The notes: generated by a model from the letters alone, not told the origin. Shown: positions 7,524-16,940, counted from the stretch's first letter. The stretch: 64,000 bases of DNA from Prevotella illustrans (GCF_017426725.1 NZ_JAERMS010000007.1:36891-100890); one strand, 5' to 3'. Numbers and translations are program-made.

Positions 7524-9254
7524 TTAAGCCTCAACTTCTTCTGTCCGTTCAGCAACTTCAAAGCTCTTCAGGTCGTCTGCGTTGAAAGCCTTGATGTAGG
7601 CAGCCTTGCCGAGAACATTCTCTTCTGCCATGCGAACATATACGTGGGCACTCTTCTTGAAGAGTTCAGGTGCCTTGCCGGCATCGGCTATGATGAGCAG
7701 CGACATGATGATTTCGGCTGTCATATCATAGAGACGGCGGGCCAGGAAGTCGTGTTCGTCCTGATTGTCGTCGGCCTTCACCTTGTCAAGCGCTTCCTCG
7801 TATAAGGCCACGAGCTTGGCTACACGCTCCTTCAAAGGCTTCATGCAGTCGCAAACTTCTTCCTCGAGCATTTCCTTCATGATTGAAAGGTAAGTGCCGT
7901 TGGTGATGTAGCGTACGGCAGCAACCACCTGTAATTGCGTAGTTCCTTCGTAGATAGAGAAGATACGGGCGTCGCGGAACAGGCGCTGGCTCTTGTACTC
8001 CATGATAAAGCCTGAACCGCCATGGATAGAAATGGCGTCGTAGGCATTCTGGTTGGCGTATTCGGAGTTCATACCCTTCGCCAGCGGAGTGAACGCGTCG
8101 GCCAGACGGCTATACTGCTTCAGTTCCTTGCGCTCTTCGGGAGTAAGCTTGCGGTCGCGTGCGATGTCTTCCAATGCCTTGTAGATGTCCACATAGCGGG
8201 CTGTCATGTAAAGAAGCGAACGACCGGCCTCGAGCTTTGCCTTCATGCGAGAGAGCATGTCGTAAACTGCCGGGAACGTAATGATCTTCTTGCCAAACTG
8301 CGCACGCTCCTTGGCATAGGCCAAGCCCTCGTTGTAAGCCTCCTGAGCAACACCGACACTCTGTGCGGCAATACCCAGACGGGCACCGTTCATCAGAGCC
8401 ATCACATACTTGATAAGACCCAATTTGCGGTCGCCGCAAAGCTCACACTTGGCATTCTTGTAAACCAACTCACAGGTCGGGCTGCCATGAATACCCAGTT
8501 TGTTCTCGATGTGGCGCACGGTTACGCCACCATCTTTCTTGTCATAAATGAACATCGAAAGACCACGGCCGTCGCGGGTGCCTTCTTCTGAGCGAGCCAA
8601 AACCAAGTGAATATCGGAGTCGCCGTTCGTGATGAAACGCTTAACGCCGTTCAACCGCCATGTTCCGTCAGCATCCTGGGTAGCCTTGAGCATGACACGC
8701 TGCAAGTCGGAACCGGCATCCGGCTCGGTTAAGTCCATCGACATGGTTTCGCCTGCGGAAATGCGAGGAATGTATTTCTTACGCTGTTCTTCTGTTCCAA
8801 ACTCATAAAGCGTATCAATACAAGACTGCAACGACCAAATATTCTGGAAGCCGGCGTCGGCGGCAGAGATAACTTCCGAAGCCATGGAGAATACCACGTT
8901 CGGAATATTCAGGCCGTCATAACGGCGTGGCATGGAGATTCCCCACAGGCCGGCCTTGCGCGTTGCGTCAAGATTCTCGAATGTCTTGCTGGCATAAATC
9001 ATGCGGCCGTTCTCCAAGTGTGGACCTTCCTGGTCAACGGATTCAGAGTTGGGCTCTATGATATTGGCTGCAACATCACCTGTAATGTCAAGCATGCGCT
9101 TGTAGTTCTCGATTGCGTCCTCATAATTTACGGGAGCGTCATCGTAGTTTGCCGCATCCTCAAAACTCTTTTCCTTCAATTCTACAACACGCTTCATCAA
9201 AGGATGGTCCAAGTGGAACGCAATTTCGGGATGATCACTATAATAATTTGCCAT
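7524..9254 (-). CDS. Acyl-CoA dehydrogenase family protein
   Basis: A flavoprotein that oxidises acyl-CoA thioesters and hands electrons to ETF. From the ATG at 9254 (MANYYSDHPE) it has 576 residues, longer than the classical 380-residue enzymes and similar to the long AcdA-like proteins of Bacteroidota. Visible signatures are TEPDAGSD with GVKRFITNGD (FAD/substrate binding), NGARLGIAAQSVGVAQEAY, and IHGGSGFIMEYKSQRLFRDARI followed by YEGTTQLQ, the region of the catalytic base. It is the last gene of the etfB-etfA-acd operon, so ETF is its likely electron acceptor. The acyl substrate cannot be fixed. Confidence 0.92.
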   Translation of the reverse strand: MANYYSDHPEIAFHLDHPLMKRVVELKEKSFEDAANYDDAPVNYEDAIENYKRMLDITGDVAANIIEPNSESVDQEGPHLENGRMIYASKTFENLDATRKAGLWGISMPRRYDGLNIPNVVFSMASEVISAADAGFQNIWSLQSCIDTLYEFGTEEQRKKYIPRISAGETMSMDLTEPDAGSDLQRVMLKATQDADGTWRLNGVKRFITNGDSDIHLVLARSEEGTRDGRGLSMFIYDKKDGGVTVRHIENKLGIHGSPTCELVYKNAKCELCGDRKLGLIKYVMALMNGARLGIAAQSVGVAQEAYNEGLAYAKERAQFGKKIITFPAVYDMLSRMKAKLEAGRSLLYMTARYVDIYKALEDIARDRKLTPEERKELKQYSRLADAFTPLAKGMNSEYANQNAYDAISIHGGSGFIMEYKSQRLFRDARIFSIYEGTTQLQVVAAVRYITNGTYLSIMKEMLEEEVCDCMKPLKERVAKLVALYEEALDKVKADDNQDEHDFLARRLYDMTAEIIMSLLIIADAGKAPELFKKSAHVYVRMAEENVLGKAAYIKAFNADDLKSFEVAERTEEVEA

Positions 9255-9317
9255 AATTGTTCTATGTTTTTTGATTACTGTAAACAAGCAGTGACAGGTC
9301 GTTCATAAAGGACCGGA

Positions 9318-10340
9318 TTACTTGCTATTCTGTTTGTAATACTTAATCAGTTTGGGAACCACCTCTTCTACCGTACCATTGATTACATAATCGGCAATCT
9401 TGTTGATCGGTGCTTCAGGGTCGTTATTGATAGAAATAATGATACCGCTGTCCTGCATACCCGCAATGTGCTGAATCTGTCCGGAGATTCCGCAAGCGAT
9501 ATATACCTTGGGGTGAACGGTCACGCCCGTCTGACCAATCTGACGGTCATGATCAACCCAACCTGCGTCAACTGCTGCACGGCTGGCACCAACCTCACCA
9601 TGAAGTTCCTTAGCGAGTTTGAAAAGCTGATCGAATCCTTCCTTGCTACCCACACCATAACCACCGGCTACAACGATGGGCGCACCTTTCAGATTATGCT
9701 TAGCGGCTTCTACGTGGCGATCAATAACCTTCACGGCATAAGCCTCTGCCGATACGTATTTATCTACTTCAGGATATACTACTTCGCCTTTGGCCTGACC
9801 TTCATACAAGGCCTTCTGCATAACGCCGGAGCGAACGGTAGCCATCTGCGGGCGGTGATCGGGATTCACAATAGTAGCAACGATGTTACCACCGAAAGCC
9901 GGACGAATCTGATAAAGCAAGTTATCATAGTGCTTACCGGTTTTCTTCTCTTCGTAATCGCCAATCTCCAATTGTGTACAGTCGGCGGTCAGACCTGATG
10001 TCAACGAAGAACTGACACGGGGACCAAGGTCACGGCCGATTACGGTAGCACCCAACAAGCAAATCTGAGGCTTCTCCTCTTTGAACAAGTTTACGAGAAT
10101 ATCCGTATGAGGAGCCGATGTATAGGGAAAGAGACCTTCACCGTCAAATACAAACAATTTATCTACGCCGTAAGGAAGAATCTGGTCTTCCACCTTACCT
10201 TTAATGCCGTTGCCGGCAACAACTGCATGCAGGTCGACACCGAGCTTATTGGCAAGTTTACGACCTTTTGTCAGCAATTCCTGAGAAACTTCCTGTACGG
10301 TTGTTTCTTCTATTTCGCAATATACAAAAACGTTATTCAT
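9318..10340 (-). CDS. etfA: Electron transfer flavoprotein subunit alpha
   Basis: The FAD-binding subunit of the ETF heterodimer. It has 340 residues with an N-terminal domain and the C-terminal FAD domain. That domain is recognised by GASRAAVDAGW, GQTGVTVHPKVYIACGISGQ and IISINNDPEAPI. It sits 6 bp from etfB, upstream on the same strand, and 63 bp before the acyl-CoA dehydrogenase gene. The three together form one electron-transfer unit. Confidence 0.95.
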   Translation of the reverse strand: MNNVFVYCEIEETTVQEVSQELLTKGRKLANKLGVDLHAVVAGNGIKGKVEDQILPYGVDKLFVFDGEGLFPYTSAPHTDILVNLFKEEKPQICLLGATVIGRDLGPRVSSSLTSGLTADCTQLEIGDYEEKKTGKHYDNLLYQIRPAFGGNIVATIVNPDHRPQMATVRSGVMQKALYEGQAKGEVVYPEVDKYVSAEAYAVKVIDRHVEAAKHNLKGAPIVVAGGYGVGSKEGFDQLFKLAKELHGEVGASRAAVDAGWVDHDRQIGQTGVTVHPKVYIACGISGQIQHIAGMQDSGIIISINNDPEAPINKIADYVINGTVEEVVPKLIKYYKQNSK

Positions 10341-10346
10341 ATCTTA

Positions 10347-11216
10347 TTAGCCAATAATCTTTTCATCCAACAATTCTTTAACCAGACCTTCTACATCGGC
10401 GTCACTGCCGGTGAGAGTCTTACTTTCTTTCGCCTGAAACACAATGTTCTGCACAGCCTTTACCTTTGTAGGAGAGCCAGCCAAACCACACTGTTCATAA
10501 TCAGCTCCACAGTCAGCAATACTCCACTGACCCAATGTCAAGTAAGGCCGAGCGTCATACAGCTCTTTCCAAGGCTCTTCGCCGGTACGTTCCATTGGGC
10601 AAGTAGCATATTTATACTTCATCACGAGTTTAGCGTTGCACGGACGAGCGGGAGCGGCAGAGCCATTGACCGTGATCATAACGGGCAGCGGAGCCTCAAC
10701 GGTCTCTACACCACCGTCAATATGCCGACGAATCGTTGCCTTGCCATTCTCGATCTTTACAACTTCCTCTGCGTATGTTACCTGATTCAAACCGAGCTTT
10801 TGAGCAACTTGCGGACCTACCTGTGCGGTATCGCCATCAATAGCCTGACGGCCTCCAATCACCAAGTCTACATTGCCAATCTTCTCAATACCCTTAGCCA
10901 GGAAATAAGAAGTTGCCAACGTATCAGCACCGGCACTCTTGCGGTCGGTAAGCAACCAACCTTCGTCTGCGCCACGATAAAGTCCCTGACGGATGATTTC
11001 ACCGGCACGCGGAGGTCCCATCGTAAGGATACCAACAGTGGTTCCGGGGTTTTGGTCTTTAATGCGGAGAGCCTGTTCGAGCGCATTCAAATCTTCAGGA
11101 TTGAAGATAGCAGGCAGAGCTGCACGATTCACAGTTCCTTCTGCGGTCATCGCGTCCTTGCCCACATTTCTTGTGTCTGGTACTTGCTTGGCAAGTACAA
11201 CAATTTTCAAACTCAT
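10347..11216 (-). CDS. etfB: Electron transfer flavoprotein subunit beta
   Basis: The AMP/FAD-binding partner subunit of ETF, with 289 residues. It opens with KIVVLAKQVPDT and has the family signature spread over VDLVIGGRQAIDGDTAQVGPQ and LPVMITVNGSAAPARPC. First gene of the etfB-etfA-acd operon. Its promoter lies at 11261-11292 and has direct repeats of TGCACAAAA just upstream, suggesting control by a DNA-binding regulator. The 45-bp leader is AT-rich. Confidence 0.95.
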   Translation of the reverse strand: MSLKIVVLAKQVPDTRNVGKDAMTAEGTVNRAALPAIFNPEDLNALEQALRIKDQNPGTTVGILTMGPPRAGEIIRQGLYRGADEGWLLTDRKSAGADTLATSYFLAKGIEKIGNVDLVIGGRQAIDGDTAQVGPQVAQKLGLNQVTYAEEVVKIENGKATIRRHIDGGVETVEAPLPVMITVNGSAAPARPCNAKLVMKYKYATCPMERTGEEPWKELYDARPYLTLGQWSIADCGADYEQCGLAGSPTKVKAVQNIVFQAKESKTLTGSDADVEGLVKELLDEKIIG

Positions 11217-11260
11217 AAAAAATTAATTATATATGATTGTATTATTTGCAAAAACCGGAG

Positions 11261-11292
11261 CAAATTTACTTATTTTTTGCTTGTCAGCCAAA
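11261..11292 (-). promoter_or_regulatory. etfB operon promoter
   Basis: On the minus strand TTTGG (11288-11292) and TAAATTTG (11261-11268) are separated by 19 bp. Confidence 0.75.
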
Positions 11293-11297
11293 CAAAA

Positions 11298-11342
11298 TGC
11301 ACAAAATCAAACCTTCTGTGCACAAAACAAATGATTTGTGCA
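11298..11342 (-). promoter_or_regulatory. Candidate operator upstream of etfB: TGCACAAAA repeats
   Basis: TGCACAAAA occurs at 11298 and at 11319, exactly 21 bp apart (two helical turns). An inverted copy TTTGTGCA lies at 11335-11342. The cluster begins 5 bp upstream of the -33 box, a position typical of an activator. The regulator is unknown. Confidence 0.5.
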
Positions 11343-11351
11343 GGTTTTTAT

Positions 11352-11380
11352 CCCTCTGTTTAAAAGGAGAAAACAGAGGG
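11352..11380. other. Perfect 10-bp stem hairpin between etfB and the glutaredoxin gene
   Basis: CCCTCTGTTT (11352-11361) and AAACAGAGGG (11371-11380) form a perfect stem around a 9-nt loop. Neither side has a good T-tract. It may be a backup terminator or part of the etfB control region. The rest of 11217-11525 holds the promoter, repeats and terminator listed separately and no gene. Confidence 0.5.
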
Positions 11381-11414
11381 TCTTTATGAAAAAAATATAA
11401 GCCTTGCAAGAAGA

Positions 11415-11460
11415 TAAAAATGGTCGATAAAGGTGTTTTTTCTTCACTTTATCGACCATT
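11415..11460 (-). terminator. Intrinsic terminator after the glutaredoxin gene
   Basis: A 14-bp perfect stem (11419-11432 with 11447-11460). On the minus strand it is followed by TTTTATC. It ends the maa-glutaredoxin unit. Confidence 0.85.
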
Positions 11461-11525
11461 CTGCGTTTGGATACTCACATATCTTCGTGTAATTATATAA
11501 GGTGTGTGTCATCATGCTTATGATT

Positions 11526-11819
11526 TCAGCAGCCTGTTCCGTCAATACTACAAGCTGGGCCGTCAGGCATAGGCTCTAAACCGGCATCGGCTGACGAAAG
11601 TGTTACCGTACCATCCTCCAATACATAGCAGGGAATACCTACGTCCCCCATCTTCTTTGCCTCGTCAAAAGCAGGATGACTGTCGCGCAAATCCAGAAAT
11701 TGCTTCAGATTGCGCACATGCTTACTGATATCTATTACTTGAAAATCATTATTTCCTACAACCTGTTTCTCTACATATTCGCAATACGGACAGGTTTCCA
11801 TTACAAACATTTTAATCAT
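11526..11819 (-). CDS. Glutaredoxin-like thiol oxidoreductase
   Basis: A 97-residue cytoplasmic thioredoxin-fold protein opening MIKMFVMETCPYCEYVEK, with the redox motif CPYC of glutaredoxins near the N-terminus. A cis-proline is visible in VGIPCYVLEDG. Two extra cysteines near the C-terminus (ACSIDGTGC) are unusual and could serve as a resolving pair or metal site; that is inference. It lies 18 bp downstream of the maltose acetyltransferase gene and is probably co-transcribed with it. Confidence 0.85.
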   Translation of the reverse strand: MIKMFVMETCPYCEYVEKQVVGNNDFQVIDISKHVRNLKQFLDLRDSHPAFDEAKKMGDVGIPCYVLEDGTVTLSSADAGLEPMPDGPACSIDGTGC

Positions 11820-11837
11820 ACGTTTAATGTCTATTCG

Positions 11838-12413
11838 TTATTCTTTCAATGATTCTTGGCCCACTTTCTTAATCACACGGCAGGGATTACCCACCGCAAT
11901 AGAATTGGCCGGAATATCTTTTGTCACTACCGAACCGGCACCAATGGTGCAGTTGTCGCCTATCGTCACGCCGGGCAATACCGTCACGCTACCACCAATC
12001 CATACATTATTACCTATCGTTATAGGCTCTGCCCATTCCCGACGCGTGTTTCGTTCCACGGGATCGGTAGAATGGCAGGCGGTATAAAGGCTCACGTTAG
12101 GACCGATAAAGACATCGTCACCTATTGTGACGTAAGCCTCGTCGAGTACCGTAAAGTTGAAATTGGCAAAGAAACGGTCGCCTACCCGTATATTAACACC
12201 ATAATCACAAAGGAACGGTTGATTGAAAAATGGTTTCACGCCACACTTCCCGATAATCTTTCGGATGGCTTTTTCACGCTCTTCCAATCGTGTTGGTTGA
12301 ATCTGATTATACGCTCTGATGGCGTCTTTCGTCAGATTGAGCACACGAATTATCTCAGGATCGTCGGCCTGATATTCCTCACCACTCACCATTTTCTGCC
12401 ATGCTGTATTCAT
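11838..12413 (-). CDS. maa: Maltose/galactoside O-acetyltransferase family protein
   Basis: A left-handed beta-helix acetyltransferase of 191 residues. It opens with the Maa-type helical cap (WQKMVSGEEYQADDPEI), then hexapeptide repeats (VTIGDDVFIGPNVSLYTACH, ITIGNNVWIGGSVTVLPGVTIG). The catalytic His is in YTACHSTDP. Full length for the LacA/Maa group. The acceptor sugar is uncertain, as members acetylate maltose, glucose or galactosides. A -7 box at 12438-12445 serves as promoter. Confidence 0.9.
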   Translation of the reverse strand: MNTAWQKMVSGEEYQADDPEIIRVLNLTKDAIRAYNQIQPTRLEEREKAIRKIIGKCGVKPFFNQPFLCDYGVNIRVGDRFFANFNFTVLDEAYVTIGDDVFIGPNVSLYTACHSTDPVERNTRREWAEPITIGNNVWIGGSVTVLPGVTIGDNCTIGAGSVVTKDIPANSIAVGNPCRVIKKVGQESLKE

Positions 12414-12437
12414 TTCTTTGCTTTTATTGATACACTA

Positions 12438-12445
12438 CAAAGTTA
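12438..12445 (-). promoter_or_regulatory. -7 box TAACTTTG upstream of maa
   Basis: TAACTTTG on the minus strand, 25 bp before the maa ATG. No clear -33 box is seen. Confidence 0.5.
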
Positions 12446-12586
12446 TAATAAATCGCGAAGAAGCCATTCAGCGTTTTAAATTATTAACCCATGGAGGTCT
12501 CGACTGATGTTTTTTAGTTATCGGTTATATATATATAATGTATATTCATGGCGACACCGACAAAGCCGACCATGTATATCAAGGCA

Positions 12587-13975
12587 TTAAGCCACAGGCT
12601 CTTTGATCTTATTCAGCCACTTTCCACGGAACAGACGGATGAGGAACATCGTGCCACGGAACGTTAGTTCAATGGCCATGGCCGTCCATACGCCTTTCAG
12701 TCCGTAATCCTTAGCGAGCCAGGCAGCCAATGTCAGACGCACACACCACATCGAAACCAGATTGATAATGGCCGGCCGCAAGGTATCGCCCGCTCCCACG
12801 CAAACATAGTAAGCAACAATACTGGCGGCAAAAAACGGTTCAGCAAAGGCTTCGATACGCAGAACAGTGGTTCCCAGCTCACGAATGGCTGTCACAGGAC
12901 TCAACACACCGATCATCTCCGGGGCAAAGATATACATAATCGCACCCATGATGGCCATGATGGTCATACCCAATGCCACCGAAAGATAAGCAAAATTCTT
13001 ACACAGGTTCTTCCGTCCGGCACCAAAAGTCTGGCCCACTAACGTGGTGGCCGCTTCGCCGATACCATAGCCGGGCATATAACAGAGGCTCTCGGCCGTG
13101 ATGGCAAAGGAATTACTGGCAATGGCAATATTGCCCAAAGGGGCCACAATGCGCGTGCTCACAATCTGCGCGCCACTCATCAGCACGGACTGAATAGCCA
13201 TTGGCAAACTTATTTTCACGGCATTGCGCACATAATCCCACACCCACCGAAATGGTTCGGTATCTTGCTGCAAAGCCAGAATCTTGTTCTTACGTGCCGT
13301 AATCCACGTGGCCGGTAGCGACACCGTGACGTAAGCTAAGGCCGTTCCGATGGCCGCACCCATTACTCCCAAACCAAGAAAGTAGATAAAAAAATAGTTA
13401 TACATAACGTCGAGCACGCACAATACGACACTCATTACGCTCGGCACGTGCATGTTTCCGGCACTCTTAAGCATGTCGCACGACAGATGAAACAGCAGCA
13501 TAAAGGGCAACGACAGCGAAATGACCAGAAAATAGTTAGAGGCGGCCGGAGCGATATCTGCTTTGCCACCCAGCCAAAAGGGCAATGATGTATGAATGGC
13601 AACACCCATGAGCATAAGGGCCGTAGCGAAAACGATACCGCAGACGAAAGCATGGCGCAACACCTGACGGGCTTTCACGAAATCGTTAGCGCCAATAAAG
13701 TGGGCCACCATCACCGAAAAGCCCATGGCCGAGGCACCCATTACGCTGCCCAAAAGCCAAGTGGTAGACTCCACAAGGCCAATACTGGCCGATGCCTCCT
13801 CACCCAAATGTCCCACCATCGACGCGTCGATGAAAAACATCAGCACGTTGGTTATCTGCGCCAAGATCGAGGGAATGCTCAATCCGATAATCAGATTGAT
13901 CTTCTCACGGCGGGTCATGGGCAGCCCGTTACGAATACTTGCCATCAGGGCTTCGTTGCGCTTGTTGCTGAACAT
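12587..13975 (-). CDS. MATE family multidrug efflux transporter
   Basis: A 462-residue inner-membrane cation-coupled drug or metabolite exporter with about twelve hydrophobic helices in two homologous halves. The first half has IPSILAQITNVLMFFIDASMVGHLG and the second MPGYGIGEAATTLVGQTFGAG, both MatE-domain hallmarks. The substrate is not deducible. A second ATG ten codons in (13945) is an alternative start. It is transcribed alone, and a weak hairpin lies past its stop at about 12535-12580. Confidence 0.92.
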   Translation of the reverse strand: MFSNKRNEALMASIRNGLPMTRREKINLIIGLSIPSILAQITNVLMFFIDASMVGHLGEEASASIGLVESTTWLLGSVMGASAMGFSVMVAHFIGANDFVKARQVLRHAFVCGIVFATALMLMGVAIHTSLPFWLGGKADIAPAASNYFLVISLSLPFMLLFHLSCDMLKSAGNMHVPSVMSVVLCVLDVMYNYFFIYFLGLGVMGAAIGTALAYVTVSLPATWITARKNKILALQQDTEPFRWVWDYVRNAVKISLPMAIQSVLMSGAQIVSTRIVAPLGNIAIASNSFAITAESLCYMPGYGIGEAATTLVGQTFGAGRKNLCKNFAYLSVALGMTIMAIMGAIMYIFAPEMIGVLSPVTAIRELGTTVLRIEAFAEPFFAASIVAYYVCVGAGDTLRPAIINLVSMWCVRLTLAAWLAKDYGLKGVWTAMAIELTFRGTMFLIRLFRGKWLNKIKEPVA

Positions 13976-13999
13976 ACGTAAATTCTAAAACTTCTATGC

Positions 14000-14046
14000 A
14001 AAAAACACGAATAGTGGCGGAAGGTTTTGCGGTTCCGCCACTATTC
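14000..14046 (-). terminator. Intrinsic terminator after the FKBP lipoprotein gene
   Basis: A perfect 14-bp GC-rich stem (14009-14022 with 14033-14046). On the minus strand it is followed by GTGTTTTTT. Confidence 0.9.
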
Positions 14047-14073
14047 ATGGTCTTTTATTACGATTGATGTAAT

Positions 14074-14778
14074 TTACTTTTCTATCCACTTTCCGGCTGT
14101 TACCACGCCGCTTCGGCTATCGGGCACTTTCTGTCCCGGACGGTAGTAAGCCTTTAGATTCAGATTGAATATCAAGGTAGAATAGGCCGGAAGGCCTCCT
14201 TTAGTCGCGCCACGATAAGCCAACTGATAAGGGATATACACTTCCCACACGTCGCCGATGTGCATATTCTGCAAGGCTGTGGAGAATCCGTCTACGACAC
14301 CACCCCCTGCCGGAAGTTTGACAGGCTGTGCCGTATCGTCCAAAGTGCCCGTATAGCTTTGGTCAAAGACCTTTCCCGAAGGATAAGAGGGCGACGGGAG
14401 CAGACGACCACGATAGTTCACTTTGACTGAATCGGTATAGAGCGGACAGCCGGAGCCTTTACCTTCTGTCAGCACATGCACATAAATAAACTGCGAAGCC
14501 TCCTTAGCCACGCTGGCCTCGAGCGACCAGTTGCGTATTTTCTTCCAGCTCTTGTCGCCGGCAGCGATACGCTGGTCAACCATCGTTTGAAGTTTACTGA
14601 TATATTGGTCGTTCACTTCCTGCCAATTGGCAAACTCGTTGGTCGTGCCGTCATCTTCCTTGCACGACACCATGAGCACGCTTACAAGCACCAAGCCCAA
14701 CAAGGCCCTACCTATCACGGCAAGACGCAGGCCCGGACGAGCCGATGTTATTTGTTTATTTTGATTTTTAAGGATCAT
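14074..14778 (-). CDS. FKBP-type peptidyl-prolyl isomerase lipoprotein
   Basis: A 234-residue periplasmic folding catalyst anchored by lipid. A hydrophobic signal ends in the lipobox LMVSC at about residue 39. The FKBP domain occupies the second half: VKVNYRGRLL, VFDQSYTGTLDD, GGGVVDGFSTALQNMHIGD and VYIPYQLAYRG keep the active-site aromatics. It lies 45 bp after glyQS on the same strand. Between them is a 16-bp palindrome (14801-14816, GTCACCATGTGGTGAC) that might attenuate read-through. Confidence 0.92.
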   Translation of the reverse strand: MILKNQNKQITSARPGLRLAVIGRALLGLVLVSVLMVSCKEDDGTTNEFANWQEVNDQYISKLQTMVDQRIAAGDKSWKKIRNWSLEASVAKEASQFIYVHVLTEGKGSGCPLYTDSVKVNYRGRLLPSPSYPSGKVFDQSYTGTLDDTAQPVKLPAGGGVVDGFSTALQNMHIGDVWEVYIPYQLAYRGATKGGLPAYSTLIFNLNLKAYYRPGQKVPDSRSGVVTAGKWIEK

Positions 14779-14823
14779 GATAACCTTATTTTAAAGGACA
14801 GTCACCATGTGGTGACCGCCCGG

Positions 14824-16386
14824 TTAGTATTTCTTGATTTCCTCGCCCAGCTTCTTCAGTACAGAAGTAATGCTGACACGATCTTCGATAATCGAACGGA
14901 GCTGGCTGATATCAACACGTTCCTGTTTCATCGTATCACGATAACGCAAGGTCACCTTGTGATCCTTAGGCGTTTCGTGGTCAACGGTCACACAGAACGG
15001 TGTACCGACAGCGTCCTGACGACGGTACCGTTTGCCGATGGAATCCTTGGGATCACCATAGTGGGTGTTGAAATGGAACTTCAGTTCGTCCACGATTTGC
15101 TCGGCCAGTTCGGGCAGTCCATCTTTCTTATCGAGCGGGAATACGGCACATTTCACGGGCGCCAATGCCTCGGGCAATCGCAGAACGACACGCGACTCGC
15201 CGTTTTCAAGCTGCTCTTCGCAGTACGAATGGCAGAGCACGCTGAGGAACATACGGTCTACACCGATAGAAGTCTCGACGTCATAGGGCACATAGCTCTC
15301 GTTCTTTTCAGGGTCAAAGTATTTGATACTCTTGCCACTGAACTTCTCATGCTGCGCAAGGTCGAAGTCGGTACGTGAATGGATACCTTCAACTTCCTTG
15401 AATCCGAACGGCATTTTAAACTCAATATCGGTGGCGGCGTTAGCATAGTGAGCAAGTTTTTCGTGATCGTGGTAACGATAGTTCTCCGTTCCCATGCCGA
15501 GCGCTTCGTGCCATGCACGGCGCACACGCTTCCAATACTCAAACCATTTCATCTCTGTGCCGGGCTGACAGAAGAACTGCATCTCCATCTGCTCAAACTC
15601 ACGCATGCGGAAAACGAACTGACGGGCCACAATCTCGTTGCGGAATGCCTTACCTATCTGCGCGATACCGAACGGCAGTTTCATGCGACCGGTCTTCTGC
15701 ACGTTCAGATAGTTGACAAAGATACCTTGTGCCGTCTCGGGGCGCAGATAAACTTTCATGGCACCATCGGCGCTGGCTCCCATCTCGGTAGCAAACATCA
15801 GGTTGAACTGACGCACGTCGGTCCAATTCTTGGTACCACTGATAGGGTCGATGATTTCCTCATCAACGATAATCTGCTTCAGCATTTCGAGGTCGGGACC
15901 TTGCATCGCTTCGGCATAGCGGGCATGCAACGCATCGCGCTTTTCTCGCGCTTCCTTCACACGCTCGCTGGTTTCCATGTATTTCTCTTCATCAAAGCTG
16001 TCGCCAAAACGCTTGCGGGCCTTGGCTACTTCCTTCTGTATCTTCTCTTCGTACTTGGCGATCTGGTCTTCGATGAGCACGTCGGCACGATAACGCTTCT
16101 TCGAGTCGCGGTTGTCGATCAGCGGATCGTTGAAGGCGTCGACGTGGCCCGAGGCTTTCCAAGTGGTGGGGTGCATGAAGATGGCGGCGTCGAGTCCCAC
16201 GATGTTGCTGTGGAGCAACACCATGCTCTGCCACCAATACTGCTTGATATTGTTTTTGAGCTCTACGCCGTTCTGTCCGTAATCGTAAACGGCGGCCAGC
16301 CCATCATATATTTCACTGCTGGGGAAGACGAAGCCGTACTCTTTGCAATGGCTTACTATCTTCTTGAAAACATCTTCTTGTGCCAT
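14824..16386 (-). CDS. glyQS: Glycyl-tRNA synthetase (dimeric, single-chain type)
   Basis: Charges tRNA-Gly with glycine. At 520 residues it is the alpha2 single-polypeptide class II type, not the alpha/beta type of many other bacteria. Visible are FVFPSSEIYDGLAAVYDYG at the N-terminus, motif 2 in FRNEIVARQFVFRMREFEQME, and an active-site GVDRMFL near motif 3. A C-terminal anticodon-binding domain runs from APVKCAVFPL to the end. It heads a two-gene unit with the FKBP lipoprotein gene. A -7 box lies at 16415. Confidence 0.95.
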   Translation of the reverse strand: MAQEDVFKKIVSHCKEYGFVFPSSEIYDGLAAVYDYGQNGVELKNNIKQYWWQSMVLLHSNIVGLDAAIFMHPTTWKASGHVDAFNDPLIDNRDSKKRYRADVLIEDQIAKYEEKIQKEVAKARKRFGDSFDEEKYMETSERVKEAREKRDALHARYAEAMQGPDLEMLKQIIVDEEIIDPISGTKNWTDVRQFNLMFATEMGASADGAMKVYLRPETAQGIFVNYLNVQKTGRMKLPFGIAQIGKAFRNEIVARQFVFRMREFEQMEMQFFCQPGTEMKWFEYWKRVRRAWHEALGMGTENYRYHDHEKLAHYANAATDIEFKMPFGFKEVEGIHSRTDFDLAQHEKFSGKSIKYFDPEKNESYVPYDVETSIGVDRMFLSVLCHSYCEEQLENGESRVVLRLPEALAPVKCAVFPLDKKDGLPELAEQIVDELKFHFNTHYGDPKDSIGKRYRRQDAVGTPFCVTVDHETPKDHKVTLRYRDTMKQERVDISQLRSIIEDRVSITSVLKKLGEEIKKY

Positions 16387-16414
16387 AAACTAATTTGAAT
16401 TTCGAAATTTGCGA

Positions 16415-16422
16415 CAAAGTTA
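16415..16422 (-). promoter_or_regulatory. -7 box TAACTTTG upstream of glyQS
   Basis: TAACTTTG on the minus strand, 28 bp before the start codon. No convincing -33 box. Confidence 0.5.
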
Positions 16423-16469
16423 CTACTTTTTTCCCAACAACGCTTTATATAGATGTAAAAACAACTTAA

Positions 16470-16840
16470 AACAAGGGGACAGGCGGACGGACCGATAGTC
16501 TACCTGACACCAAATGATACTCTCCCTTTCAATCAAGCCAAGCGATCTTGCTGTCATTTTTCTTAACAAACAGCATCAAAAAAGTGGCATTATTTTCACG
16601 GAAAAAAATATTTGTCCGGAAATAAGCGATTCCTGGCACATTTTATTTTGCGCTGATTATCAGCCACTTACTTATTCGCACGACCGCGAGAGCACAATTT
16701 TCATGCCCATTACGCACGTTTTAAGCCGCCAAAAAGGCCCTTCCGGCCGACCAATAGCAACCCTTTAGCGTTGCAAAAGCATTGCTTTTACCTCGCAAGA
16801 GCTATGCTTTGGCCGTACAAAAACCGTTTTTCGCCTTTTC
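16470..16840 (+). repeat. Family-1 intergenic module, copy B, with 22-bp array
   Basis: A diverged copy of the module. It has a GGGGACAGG left border at about 16474 and the conserved block CATCAAAAAAGTGGCATTAT at 16574, then AAATAAGCGATT. Five 22-bp units start at 16730, 16752, 16774, 16796 and 16818, the last partly degraded. It fills most of the 619-bp gap between divergent glyQS and parC. No gene is seen here. Confidence 0.8.
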
Positions 16841-16940
16841 ATCCGCCGATTTTCACCCGTCAATTTATTAGATGGGCAAAAACAAAAGGTATGATTTTCG
16901 GTCAAGAAAATTGACAATCCATATTCTTCTTTCCGATAGC

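Noticed and set aside
10107..11363. A 418-codon plus-strand frame opposite etfB and part of etfA
   Set aside because: Antisense to two certain genes; composition is not protein-like.
15379..16398. A 339-codon plus-strand frame opposite glyQS
   Set aside because: Fully antisense to glycyl-tRNA synthetase, no start context and no domain.
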